A DNA stretch of 64,000 bases from contig NZ_SEOO01000009.1 of NCBI RefSeq assembly GCF_004152865.1, forward strand, positions 55,303 to 119,302. The letters run 5' to 3'. The notes under the pieces were generated by a model that made no database searches, was not told the DNA's origin, and saw nothing but the letters and a program-made list of their open reading frames with translations. Below, piece after piece: positions 29,447 to 37,561 of the stretch. A program made the position numbers and the translations under genes. This stretch comes from Sphingobium cupriresistens (lineage in GTDB: Bacteria > Pseudomonadota > Alphaproteobacteria > Sphingomonadales > Sphingomonadaceae). The number at the start of each line of letters is the position of its first letter. Positions within the stretch are counted from its first letter, which is position 1.

Positions 29447-30190
29447 ATGCCCAAAGCGGGTGAACTGGCCTATCTCGCCAATCTAGGCGACGGCGGCCGC
29501 GAACATTCATTGGAAAAGCCTTTTTCCGATCCATCCTGCGGCATTAACCTGGCGTCCATCGGTTTCATGATGACGCTGTTGCCGCAACCCCCGGCGCGAA
29601 TATTGGACTTGGGATGCGGCGGGGGCTGGACCAGCACCTTCTTTGCCAAACGCGGCTATGATGTGATAGGACAGGATATCGCGCCCGACATGATCGAGGT
29701 CGCGCGCGAAAATTGCGCCCGCCATGGCCTGGAACAGCGCCTGTCCTTCACATGCAGCGATTTCGAGGCGCTGGACATGGACAACCAGTTCGACGCCGCG
29801 ATCTTCTTCGATTCCCTGCACCATGCCGAGGATGAATTGCTGGCGATCCGTTCGGCCTGGCGCGCGCTCAAACCCGGCGGGGTGCTGATCACCCATGAAC
29901 CGGGCGACGGCCACGCCACCAGTCCTGATTCGATCGCGGCAATGCAAGTCTATGGCGTCACCGAGCGGGACATGCCGCCGCGCCTCATCATGCAGCGCGG
30001 AGCGGAGGTCGGCTTCAAGGATTTCCGGGTCGTCCCCCTGCCCCAATATCTCCACTATCTTTTCTACGAACCGCGCACCTATCCCAAGCGGCTGTGGAGC
30101 AAGCGTCGCTGGACCATGACCAAGCGGGTGCTGAAACTGCTGTTCGATCCCGATCCCGGCGCCGGCGCCATCGTCATAATGACCAAATAG
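29447..30190 (+). CDS. Class I SAM-dependent methyltransferase
   Basis: 247 residues. SAM-binding motif I is ILDLGCGGGWTSTFFAKRGY, with motif II acidic loop YDVIGQDIAPDMIEVAREN and FFDSLHHAEDELLAIRSAWR further on, then PGGVLITHEPGDGHA. The C-terminal region is basic with several aromatic residues (LHYLFYEPRTYPKRLWSKRR). The substrate is unknown. It faces the E2 gene convergently across a perfect palindrome. Confidence 0.85.
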   Translation: MPKAGELAYLANLGDGGREHSLEKPFSDPSCGINLASIGFMMTLLPQPPARILDLGCGGGWTSTFFAKRGYDVIGQDIAPDMIEVARENCARHGLEQRLSFTCSDFEALDMDNQFDAAIFFDSLHHAEDELLAIRSAWRALKPGGVLITHEPGDGHATSPDSIAAMQVYGVTERDMPPRLIMQRGAEVGFKDFRVVPLPQYLHYLFYEPRTYPKRLWSKRRWTMTKRVLKLLFDPDPGAGAIVIMTK

Positions 30191-30192
30191 GA

Positions 30193-30218
30193 CGGGGCAA
30201 ACCGGCCGGTTTGCCCCG
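30193..30218. terminator. Perfect 26-bp palindrome between convergent genes
   Basis: CGGGGCAAACCGG followed directly by its reverse complement. It is in the 36-base gap between the methyltransferase stop and the E2 stop, so it is likely a shared terminator. There is no T-run on either side. Confidence 0.6.
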
Positions 30219-30226
30219 CAAATGGT

Positions 30227-31561
30227 TTAATCCACAAACAGGAAGGCGGGTGCCTCCAGCAGCTTGCGCACAGCCTGTACGAAGCTGGCGGCGTCCCAGC
30301 CATCGACCACGCGATGGTCGCAACTGATCGACAGGTTCATCAGCTTCGCCGCGACGATCTCCTTGCCCCGGAAAACCGGACGCTCGATCACGCGATTAGG
30401 ACCGATGATTGCGACTTCGGGCCGGTTGATGACCGGCGTGGTGGCGATCCCGCCGAGCGGGCCGAGCGAGGTCAGCGTCAGGGTGGAGCCAGACAGCTCT
30501 TCCGACTTCGCCTTGCCGCTGCGCGCCGCGTCGGCCAGGCGGCGGATTTCGGTCGCCAGCTGCCATACATTGCGCTCCTGCGCATCGCGGATCACCGGCA
30601 CCATCAGGCCCGCATCGGTTTGCGTCGCCAGTCCCAGATGCACCGATCCATGGCGCGTCACCACGCCCGCCTCGTCGTCATAACGGGCGTTGAGCATCGG
30701 GAAGTCGGGCAGCGCCTTGCACAGCGCGACGATCAGCAGCGGCAACATGGTCAGCTTGGGCCGATCCCCGCGCCCGGCGTTGAGCTGCTCGCGCAGATCC
30801 TCCAGCGCGGTGACGTCGATTTCCTCGACATAGGTGAAATGAGGAATGGCGCGCTTGGACGCGGCCATATTCTCCGCGATGCGGCGGCGCATCCCGATCA
30901 CCTTGACCTGTTCGTCGGCGCGTTTCGCGGATCGCCCTGCGGGACGATAGCCATGCCCCTGGCCGTAGAGTAGATAGGCGTCGAGGTCGGAATGACGAAT
31001 ATGGTCGCCGGAAGGCTTCACCTGGGCCAGATCGACGCCTAGTTCCCTGGCGCGCGCGCGAACGGCGGGGGATGCGAGGATAGGTCCGGCCCTATCGAGG
31101 CTGTCCTCCCCAATGCCGTTCGGTCTGAGTCTGTCGAACTCTTTCCCTTCTTCTTTTGCGCCTTGCCCGGAAGAAAAGGACGGCCGTTGCCCTTCGCTCG
31201 CCTGCGGCTCGACAGGCTTAGGGTGAACGGGGGCGGGAGACACCGCTTCAATCACCGCCTCGCCCGGCGTTTCCGCGTCGATCGTCTCCACCGAAGGCGC
31301 CGGCGCGACGACAGTCTCGCCTTCCATTTCGATCTCCACCAGCATCGCGCCGATCGACACCTGATCGCCCGGCTCGCCCGCCAGGCGTGCCACCGTGCCC
31401 GAAACCGGGCTTTCCATCTCGACGGTCGCCTTGTCGGTCATCATGTCCGCGATCGGCTGGTCTTCCTCCACCCGGTCGCCAACCTTGACATGCCAGCCGA
31501 CGATCTCCGCCTGCGCGATGCCCTCACCGATGTCGGGCAGCTTGAACGTGAAAAGAGCCAT
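30227..31561 (-). CDS. bkdB: Dihydrolipoamide acyltransferase (E2) of a branched-chain 2-oxo acid dehydrogenase
   Basis: Acyl-transferring core of the complex. 444 residues. The lipoyl domain (1-80) has the lipoyl-lysine motif MMTDKATVEME; the peripheral-subunit-binding domain ASPAVRARARELGVDLAQVK starts near 163. The catalytic domain holds the active site SCDHRVVDGWDAASF near the C-terminus. The linker at about residues 111-149 (SEGQRPSFSS..GKEFDRLRP) is encoded by a dispersed repeat. It starts six bases after the E1 beta stop. Confidence 0.95.
   Translation of the reverse strand: MALFTFKLPDIGEGIAQAEIVGWHVKVGDRVEEDQPIADMMTDKATVEMESPVSGTVARLAGEPGDQVSIGAMLVEIEMEGETVVAPAPSVETIDAETPGEAVIEAVSPAPVHPKPVEPQASEGQRPSFSSGQGAKEEGKEFDRLRPNGIGEDSLDRAGPILASPAVRARARELGVDLAQVKPSGDHIRHSDLDAYLLYGQGHGYRPAGRSAKRADEQVKVIGMRRRIAENMAASKRAIPHFTYVEEIDVTALEDLREQLNAGRGDRPKLTMLPLLIVALCKALPDFPMLNARYDDEAGVVTRHGSVHLGLATQTDAGLMVPVIRDAQERNVWQLATEIRRLADAARSGKAKSEELSGSTLTLTSLGPLGGIATTPVINRPEVAIIGPNRVIERPVFRGKEIVAAKLMNLSISCDHRVVDGWDAASFVQAVRKLLEAPAFLFVD
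31116..31230. repeat. REP-like inverted repeat inside the E2 coding sequence
   Basis: The 23-base left arm begins CCGTTCGGTCTGAGTCTGTC. The right arm (31208-31230) is its close inverted copy: its reverse complement begins CCGTTCACCCTAAGCCTGTC. The element lies in the linker between the lipoyl and subunit-binding domains and keeps the frame open. A related imperfect copy is at 18284-18362. Confidence 0.7.
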
Positions 31562-31567
31562 GACCCT

Positions 31568-32644
31568 TTAGTCCTTCATGATCTTGTTGATGGCTTCGCG
31601 GATACGCACGGGGCCGGGGAAATAGGCCCATTCCAGGCTGTGCGGATAGGGCGTGTCGAAGCCGGTGACGCGCGCGATCGGTGCTTCCAGATGATAGAAG
31701 CAGCGTTCCTGCACCTGGGCGGACAGTTCCGCGCCAAAGCCGCTGGTCCGGGTCGCCTCATGCACGATCAGGCAGCGGCCGGTCTTTTTCACCGACGCTT
31801 CGATCGTGTCGATGTCGAGCGGCACCAGGCTGCGCAGATCCACGATTTCCGCGTCGATCCCCAGCGTCTTGACCGTATCCTCGACGACATGGACCATCGT
31901 GCCGTAGCACAAGATAGTCAGCGCCCCGCCCGCCCGCGCGATCCGCGCCTTACCCAGCGGGATGCGGTAATAGCCGGTCGGCACCTGCGCGTGCGGGTGG
32001 CCGGCCCAACTGGTTGCCGGCGTATCATAATGGCCGTCGAACGGGCCGTTGTAGATGCGCTTGGGTTCGAAGAAAAGCGTCGGATCATTATCCTCGATCG
32101 CCGCGATCAGCAGACCCTTGGCGTCATAGGGGGTGGACGGAATCACCGTTTTGATCCCCGAACAATGGGTGAAAATGCCTTCCGGCGACTGGCTGTGCGT
32201 CTGGCCACCGAAAATGCCGCCGCCAAAGGGCGACCGCACCGTCATCGGCGCGATGAACTCGCCCGCCGACCGGTAACGCAGCCGCGCCGCTTCCGACACG
32301 AGCTGGTCGAGCGCGGGGTAGATATAGTCGGCGAACTGGATTTCCGGCACCGGGCGCAGGCCATAGGCGCCCATGCCCACCGCCACGCCGATGATCCCGC
32401 ATTCGGTGATCGGCGTGTCGAACACCCGGTTCTTGCCATATTTTTGTTGCAGACCCGCTGTCGCACGGAATACGCCGCCGAAAAAGCCGACATCCTCGCC
32501 CATCACGACCACGGTCGGATCGCGCTCCATCATCACGTCCATGGCGCTGTTGATCGCCTGGATCATGTTCATGTGAATGGTGTCGACGGTGGCTTCCTGC
32601 GTCATGCCCTCGCGCACAACCTCTGTTTCGATCGCTTCGCTCAC
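31568..32644 (-). CDS. bkdA2: 2-oxo acid (branched-chain) dehydrogenase E1 component, beta subunit
   Basis: 358 residues from the GTG at 32644, which overlaps the E1 alpha stop (GTGA). A Met six codons further upstream is an alternative. Conserved segments are INSAMDVMMERDPTVVVMGE, EDVGFFGGVFRATAGLQQKY, FADYIYPALDQLVSEAARLR and RSPFGGGIFGGQTHSQSPEG. The C-terminal half is the transketolase C-type domain (LVPLDIDTIEASVKKTGRCL, IVHEATRTSGFGAELSAQV). Confidence 0.95.
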   Translation of the reverse strand: MSEAIETEVVREGMTQEATVDTIHMNMIQAINSAMDVMMERDPTVVVMGEDVGFFGGVFRATAGLQQKYGKNRVFDTPITECGIIGVAVGMGAYGLRPVPEIQFADYIYPALDQLVSEAARLRYRSAGEFIAPMTVRSPFGGGIFGGQTHSQSPEGIFTHCSGIKTVIPSTPYDAKGLLIAAIEDNDPTLFFEPKRIYNGPFDGHYDTPATSWAGHPHAQVPTGYYRIPLGKARIARAGGALTILCYGTMVHVVEDTVKTLGIDAEIVDLRSLVPLDIDTIEASVKKTGRCLIVHEATRTSGFGAELSAQVQERCFYHLEAPIARVTGFDTPYPHSLEWAYFPGPVRIREAINKIMKD

Positions 32645-33936
32645 AGGCCCGCCGCCTTCCATTCGTCCAGCATCTGCTGCTGCTGTTCATGAAGGTGCCG
32701 GGGCATCTCCTCGAACACATCCTCGAACATGCTTTCCATCGGATGATGGAGACCGTGGCCAAGGATACCGTTCTTCTCCGCTTCGCGCGCGGCGTCGCGG
32801 ACCAGTTCGGCCAGTTCCTTGTCCATCGCGGCGTGGCGACCCTCGTCCCATATGCCAAGCGTAATGCAATGGGCCTTCAACCGCGCAATCGGGTCGCCCA
32901 GCGGCCAGAGGCTGCCTTCCTCGGCAGAGCGATAGGCGGTCGGATCGTCCGACGTGCTATGCCCTTCGACGCGATAGGAGAAATGTTCGATCAGGGTCGG
33001 CCCGGCATTGGACCGCGCCCGGTCCGCGGCCCAGCAGGTCGCGGCGTAGACGGCGAGGATATCGTTGCCATCCACCCGCAGACCTGCGATGCCATAGCCC
33101 ACGGCACGCGCGGCGAAGGTGGTTGCTTCCGCTCCGGCAAAACCTGAAAAGCTGCTGATAGCCCACTGATTATTGACGACATTCATGATGACAGGCGCAC
33201 GATAGACGCTGGCGAAGGTGCAGGCGCTGTGGAAGTCGCCCTCCGCCGTCGACCCTTCGCCGCACCATGTCGCGGCGATGCGCGTGTCGCCGCGCGCCGC
33301 GCTCGCCATCGCCCAGCCCACCGCCTGGGGATATTGGGTGGTCAGGTTGCCGGAGATGGAGAAGAAGCCCGCCTCCCGCGCCGAATACATGATCGGCAGT
33401 TGGCGGCCCTTCAGCCGGTCGCCTGTGTTGGAATAAATCTGGTTCATCATGTCGACCAGCGGCCAGTCGCGCGCGAGCAATATGCCTTGCTGGCGATAGC
33501 TGGGGAAACACATGTCGTCGCGCGACAGGGCCAGCGCGGCGCCGATCGACACCGCCTCCTCGCCCGTCGATTTCATGTAGAAGCTGGTTTTGCCCTGCCG
33601 CTGTGCGCGGAACATGCGCGCGTCGAACGCGCGGGTCAGCGCCATGTAACGGAGCATCCGCAGCAGCGTTTCAGGCGGCAGCCTGGGGTTCCAGGCGCCA
33701 ACCGCCGCGTCCTCCTCATTCAGCACGCGGATCAGGCCATAGGCCATGTCGCGCATGTCGCCGGGCTGCGCGGCCTCGTCGGGACGCGGCGCGGCATCAG
33801 CGGCCGGAATATCGAAATGGGTGAAGTCGGCGCTTTCGCCGGGCCGCGCGGGCGGCTCTGGCACATGCAGGCGCAGCGGCGGCAGATTGCGCCCTGCCTG
33901 CCCATCCATGCCGCCTGATCCGGTTGGATCGCTCAT
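32641..33936 (-). CDS. bkdA1: 2-oxo acid (branched-chain) dehydrogenase E1 component, alpha subunit
   Basis: Thiamine-diphosphate subunit that decarboxylates branched-chain 2-oxo acids. 431 residues from the ATG at 33936 (MSDPTGSGGMDGQAGR), which has a strong AGGAGG ribosome site. The N-terminal 60 residues are proline-rich. Motifs are GKTSFYMKSTGEEAVSIGAA, FPSYRQQGILLARDWPLVDM, the TPP-binding CGEGSTAEGDFHSACTFASV..NNQWAIS, and the loop RVEGHSTSDDPTAYR. First gene of the operon. Confidence 0.95.
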   Translation of the reverse strand: MSDPTGSGGMDGQAGRNLPPLRLHVPEPPARPGESADFTHFDIPAADAAPRPDEAAQPGDMRDMAYGLIRVLNEEDAAVGAWNPRLPPETLLRMLRYMALTRAFDARMFRAQRQGKTSFYMKSTGEEAVSIGAALALSRDDMCFPSYRQQGILLARDWPLVDMMNQIYSNTGDRLKGRQLPIMYSAREAGFFSISGNLTTQYPQAVGWAMASAARGDTRIAATWCGEGSTAEGDFHSACTFASVYRAPVIMNVVNNQWAISSFSGFAGAEATTFAARAVGYGIAGLRVDGNDILAVYAATCWAADRARSNAGPTLIEHFSYRVEGHSTSDDPTAYRSAEEGSLWPLGDPIARLKAHCITLGIWDEGRHAAMDKELAELVRDAAREAEKNGILGHGLHHPMESMFEDVFEEMPRHLHEQQQQMLDEWKAAGL

Positions 33937-33956
33937 CCTGCCTCCTATGGTGCATT

Positions 33957-33969
33957 GCAATAATATTGC
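33957..33969. promoter_or_regulatory. 13-bp palindrome upstream of the bkd operon
   Basis: GCAATA-A-TATTGC sits about 20 bases before the E1 alpha start in an AT-rich stretch of an otherwise GC-rich region. The position fits an operator or the -10 region. No regulator gene is adjacent. Confidence 0.4.
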
Positions 33970-34056
33970 TTAAAGCAGATATTATATTTCAACGCCGCAA
34001 AAGGCAAGCCTTGCTGACCCAAATTTTCCGTTTCAACTGTCCAGTTCGCTGTCTCT

Positions 34057-35004
34057 TCAGACGGCGACCGGCGCGGAAATATGGGCTTGCGGCGCATAAT
34101 CGAGGACGTCGAAATCCTCGATTCGATAATCGAAAATACTCGAAGGCCGCCGATTGATCCGTAATTTGGGTGTGCCGGACGGAATTCGGTTCATCTGCGC
34201 CTCCACCAGCGCCGCATGGTTCAGGTAAAGATGCACGTCACCGCCCTGCCAGACCACCTCGCCCGGCTCCAGATCGCACTGTTGCGCCAGCATCCGGGTG
34301 ATCATCGACAGGCCGAAAATGTTGAAGGCGAAACCAAGCCCAAGGTCGCAACTGCGCTGGAACAGCAGGCCGTTCAGCTTTCCGTTCGATACCTGGAACT
34401 GATAGGTCATGTGACAGGGCGGCAGCGCCATCTGCGCCACTTCCGCCACATTCCAGCCGGTGAACAATAGGCGGCGCGAGCCGGGCGTCGTGCGGATCGC
34501 CTGCACCAGATCGGCGATCTGGTTATGTCCCTCGTCCGCCTTGCGATACAGCCCGTCGCCCGCCGGTTCGTAGCGCGGCCAGTTCACCCATTGCGCGCCA
34601 TAGACCGGACCCAGATCGCCCCACTGCCGGGCGAAATCATCGTCGCCGACGATCCGCATTTCGAACGTGTCGCGGTCGATATCCTCGCCGGTCGCCCTGC
34701 GATAGGCGTCGAGCGGCCAGTCGGTCCAGATATGCACGCCCTGCCGCACCAGTTCGCGGATATTGGTGTCGCCGGTCAGAAACCACAACATCTCGCGCGC
34801 CGCGACCTTCCAATAGACCCGCTTGGTCGTCAACAGCGGCACCGCATCATTGGCCAGCGAGAATCGCATCGTCGCACCCAGGATCGAGCGGGTGCCGACC
34901 CCGGTGCGATCGACCCGTTCGTCGCCATGCCGCCAGATATGTCGCATCAGGTCCAGATATTGCTGCTCATAATGGGGCGAGGACGAAGAGAGCGTATCGG
35001 TCAA
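34057..35004 (-). CDS. thyA: Thymidylate synthase
   Basis: Methylates dUMP to dTMP with 5,10-methylene-THF. 315 residues from a TTG at 35004 with an AGGAA ribosome site; the family N-terminus YEQQYLDLMRHIWRHGDERV would be lost if the first ATG were used. The catalytic cysteine is in MALPPCHMTYQFQV. The folate/dUMP segment is LFQRSCDLGLGFAFNIFGLS. The C-terminus ends HISAPVAV, as is usual for the family. Confidence 0.94.
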   Translation of the reverse strand: MTDTLSSSSPHYEQQYLDLMRHIWRHGDERVDRTGVGTRSILGATMRFSLANDAVPLLTTKRVYWKVAAREMLWFLTGDTNIRELVRQGVHIWTDWPLDAYRRATGEDIDRDTFEMRIVGDDDFARQWGDLGPVYGAQWVNWPRYEPAGDGLYRKADEGHNQIADLVQAIRTTPGSRRLLFTGWNVAEVAQMALPPCHMTYQFQVSNGKLNGLLFQRSCDLGLGFAFNIFGLSMITRMLAQQCDLEPGEVVWQGGDVHLYLNHAALVEAQMNRIPSGTPKLRINRRPSSIFDYRIEDFDVLDYAPQAHISAPVAV

Positions 35005-35145
35005 GGCGGGTTCCTGCGAATGGATCTGGCCTGACGCTCTAGCCCAGGATGACGGCCGCGCCAATCGGACCGAGATACGCAATCACCGTCCGAAAGGGTT
35101 CTTGTTCCGCTGCCCGCCGGATGGCGATCGCGGCATCCTGCACGC

Positions 35146-35439
35146 ATGGAGGACGAACTGGCGATCGCGATTCTGGATGGCGCCTGGCGACCGCAACGCC
35201 TGCTGACGCTGCGGCAGGACTGGCATGGCTTGCTATATCATCTGCTGAGAGACGAAGGCAGTTGGGTCGCGCTGATCCAAAGACGCGGCATCCACGCATC
35301 GCCCATGCCCTGCTGGCATGATGTCGCCCTGACGCGAACCATCGCGCGCAGCCTGCGTCCGCTGGAGATGATGCTGGCCGACCATGTCATCCATGCGGGC
35401 GAAACCCGCTTCAGCTTCCGCGCGGCCGGGCTTCTATAA
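35146..35439 (+). CDS. Degenerate RadC/JAB-like protein
   Basis: 97 residues. The C-terminal half, HDVALTRTIARSLRPLEMML followed by ADHVIHAGETRFSFRAAGLL, resembles the end of the RadC (MPN/JAB) domain, where DIALTR...DHIIV...SFRAAGL is normal. The metal-binding HxHPSG segment that should precede it is replaced by RGIHASPMPC. The N-terminal RadC helix-hairpin region is absent. It could be an inactivated relic or a small family of its own. It is divergent from thyA. Confidence 0.6.
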   Translation: MEDELAIAILDGAWRPQRLLTLRQDWHGLLYHLLRDEGSWVALIQRRGIHASPMPCWHDVALTRTIARSLRPLEMMLADHVIHAGETRFSFRAAGLL

Positions 35440-35556
35440 CCACCGCTATGGGGACTGCAAAAAAAGCGTCATTGCCCGCTTGCCAGTCCGGAAAGCCCCC
35501 TCTATAGGCCCACTCCTGCCTTACGGGGCCGCCCACAAAGCGGTTTCGGCATCGGT

Positions 35557-35633
35557 CGGGGAATAGCTCAGCCTGGTAGAGCACTGTCTTCGGGAGGCAG
35601 GGGCCGGAGGTTCGAATCCTCTTTCCCCGACCA
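35557..35633 (+). tRNA. tRNA-Pro(CGG)
   Basis: 77 bases with CCA encoded. It begins CGGGGAATAGCTCAGCCTGG; the anticodon arm is CTGTC-TTCGGGA-GGCAG with anticodon CGG; the T-arm holds GGTTCGAATCC; the acceptor ends CCCCGACCA. A dedicated CGG isoacceptor fits a GC-rich genome. Confidence 0.95.
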
Positions 35634-35727
35634 CATTTTCATAGTCAGATATGACGATATATCAGCGGGATGGCATAGCCTTCTCCGCCGATTGGTCGTG
35701 CCTGTGCGGCTTTTGGCAACGAGTATT

Positions 35728-35752
35728 TTTCGACAGATGACATCTGTCGAAA
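35728..35752. promoter_or_regulatory. Perfect 25-bp palindrome upstream of the TldD-like gene
   Basis: TTTCGACAGATG-A-CATCTGTCGAAA, twelve-base arms with a single central base. It lies in the 273-base gap between tRNA-Pro and the TldD-like gene, about 155 bases before that start. No T-run follows it on either strand, so an operator is more likely than a terminator. The rest of the gap shows nothing else that I can name. Confidence 0.6.
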
Positions 35753-35906
35753 GCATAGTCCGCCTTCTTGTGCATCCGTAAAAGATGTTTGACCCCGCCG
35801 GTCCGGACGGCGATGATCCACCTTATCAAGCCGATACGGCCGCAAACCGTGATCCACATATAATCCGACCCGCGTCCTGCGGGCATAGTCAGGCGGGAGA
35901 CAAGCC

Positions 35907-37541
35907 TTGCACAGACGCGATTTTCTGGCCTTTGGGGCCGCGGGCGTAGGAGGACTCGTCCTCCCCTCGATGTTCGGCAAGGTGATTGCCGCCGAGGAAC
36001 TGAACAGCGCCATCGACGTGGCGGTGAAGAAGGCGCTGGCCGACGCCGCGATGAACGCGGCCAAGAGCGCGGGCGCATCCTATTGCGACGTGCGGGTCGG
36101 TCGCTATCTGCGCCAGTTCGTCATCACCCGCGAGCGCAACGTCGAAAATGTGGTGAACACCGAATCGACCGGCGTGGGCATCCGCGTGATCGCCAACGGC
36201 GCCTGGGGCTTTGCCGCCACCAACGAGATGACCAAGGAAGCCGTCGCCAAGGCCGCGGGCCAAGCCGTCGCCATCGCCAAGGCCAATGCGCCGGGCCAGA
36301 GCGCGCCGGTCCAGCTCGCCCCGGTGACGGGCGTGGGCGAGGTCAGCTGGCGCACGCCGATCGTCAAGAACAGCATGACCGTGCCGATCAAGGACAAGGT
36401 CGACCTGCTGATGGGCGTGAATGCCGCGGCGCTGGACGCCGGAGCCAGCTTCATCCGTTCCATCCTGTTCCTGGTGAACGAGCAGAAATATTTCGCCAGC
36501 ACCGACGGCAGCTATATCGACCAGGACGTGCATCGCATCTGGGCGCCGATGGAAGTCACCGCGGTCGACAAGGCGAGCGGCAAGTTCCGCGTGCGCGAAG
36601 GCCTGTCGGCGCCGATGGGGCTGGGCTATGAATATCTGGACGGCGCGGCCAGCGGCAAGACCGTGCTGCCCAATGGCGTCACCGTCTATGGCCAGTCCTA
36701 TGACATGAAGGAAGACGCCGTCGCCGCCGCCAAGCAGGCGATGGCAAAGATCAAGGCGCCTTCGGTCAAGCCCGGCAAATATGATCTGGTGCTCGACCCG
36801 TCGCATACCTGGCTGACGATCCACGAATCGGTCGGCCATCCGCTCGAACTCGACCGTGTGCTCGGTTACGAAGCCAATTATGCCGGCACCAGCTTCGCCA
36901 CGATGGACAAGCTCAAGGCCAATTTCCACTATGGCAGCGACAAGGTGAACATCGTCGCCGACAAGACCCAGCCGGGCAGCCTGGGCGCCGTTTCCTATGA
37001 CGACGAAGGCGTGAAGACCAAGAAGTGGGATCTGATCCGCGACGGCAAGCTGGTCGGCTATCAGGCGATCCGCGACCAGGCCCATATCGAGGGCAAAGCC
37101 GCGTCGGACGGCTGCGCCTATGCCGACAGCTGGTCCAACGTCCAGTTCCAGCGCATGGCCAACGTGTCGCTGGAGCCGGGCAAGGCCAAGCTAAGCGTCG
37201 CCGACATGATTTCCAATGTCGAGGACGGCATCTACATCATCGGCGACGGCAGCTTTTCGATCGACCAGCAACGCTATAACGCCCAGTTCGGCGGCCAGCT
37301 TTTCTACGAGATCAAGCAGGGCAAGATCACCCAGCAGATCGAGGATGTCGCCTACCAGATCCGCACGCCCGAATTCTGGAACGGGTGCGCCGGGGTGTGC
37401 GACGCCAGCGACTATCGCCTGGGCGGCTCCTTCTTCGACGGCAAGGGCCAGCCGGCACAGGTTTCGGCCGTGTCGCACGGGTCGTCGACCGCGCGCTTCA
37501 ACGGCATCAACGTCATCAACACCGCCCGTTCGCTCGGCTGA
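35907..37541 (+). CDS. Tat-exported TldD/PmbA family metallopeptidase (TldD-like)
   Basis: 544 residues. The N-terminus HRRDFLAFGAAGVGG is a twin-arginine signal, so the protein should be folded before export. The TldD metal motif HESVGH is at about 306-311. Downstream are SDGCAYADSWSNVQFQRMAN and VEDGIYIIGDGSFSIDQQRY. The start is a TTG with GGGAG seven bases before it. Cytoplasmic TldD/TldE mature small peptides; an exported copy is different in location. The TldE-like partner follows 20 bases later. Confidence 0.88.
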   Translation: MHRRDFLAFGAAGVGGLVLPSMFGKVIAAEELNSAIDVAVKKALADAAMNAAKSAGASYCDVRVGRYLRQFVITRERNVENVVNTESTGVGIRVIANGAWGFAATNEMTKEAVAKAAGQAVAIAKANAPGQSAPVQLAPVTGVGEVSWRTPIVKNSMTVPIKDKVDLLMGVNAAALDAGASFIRSILFLVNEQKYFASTDGSYIDQDVHRIWAPMEVTAVDKASGKFRVREGLSAPMGLGYEYLDGAASGKTVLPNGVTVYGQSYDMKEDAVAAAKQAMAKIKAPSVKPGKYDLVLDPSHTWLTIHESVGHPLELDRVLGYEANYAGTSFATMDKLKANFHYGSDKVNIVADKTQPGSLGAVSYDDEGVKTKKWDLIRDGKLVGYQAIRDQAHIEGKAASDGCAYADSWSNVQFQRMANVSLEPGKAKLSVADMISNVEDGIYIIGDGSFSIDQQRYNAQFGGQLFYEIKQGKITQQIEDVAYQIRTPEFWNGCAGVCDASDYRLGGSFFDGKGQPAQVSAVSHGSSTARFNGINVINTARSLG

Positions 37542-37561
37542 TCGGTTAGGGAGACAAAGAT

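Noticed and set aside
31163..32692. 509-codon plus-strand frame opposite E1 beta and E2
   Set aside because: Antisense to recognisable dehydrogenase genes; His/Arg-rich with no motif.
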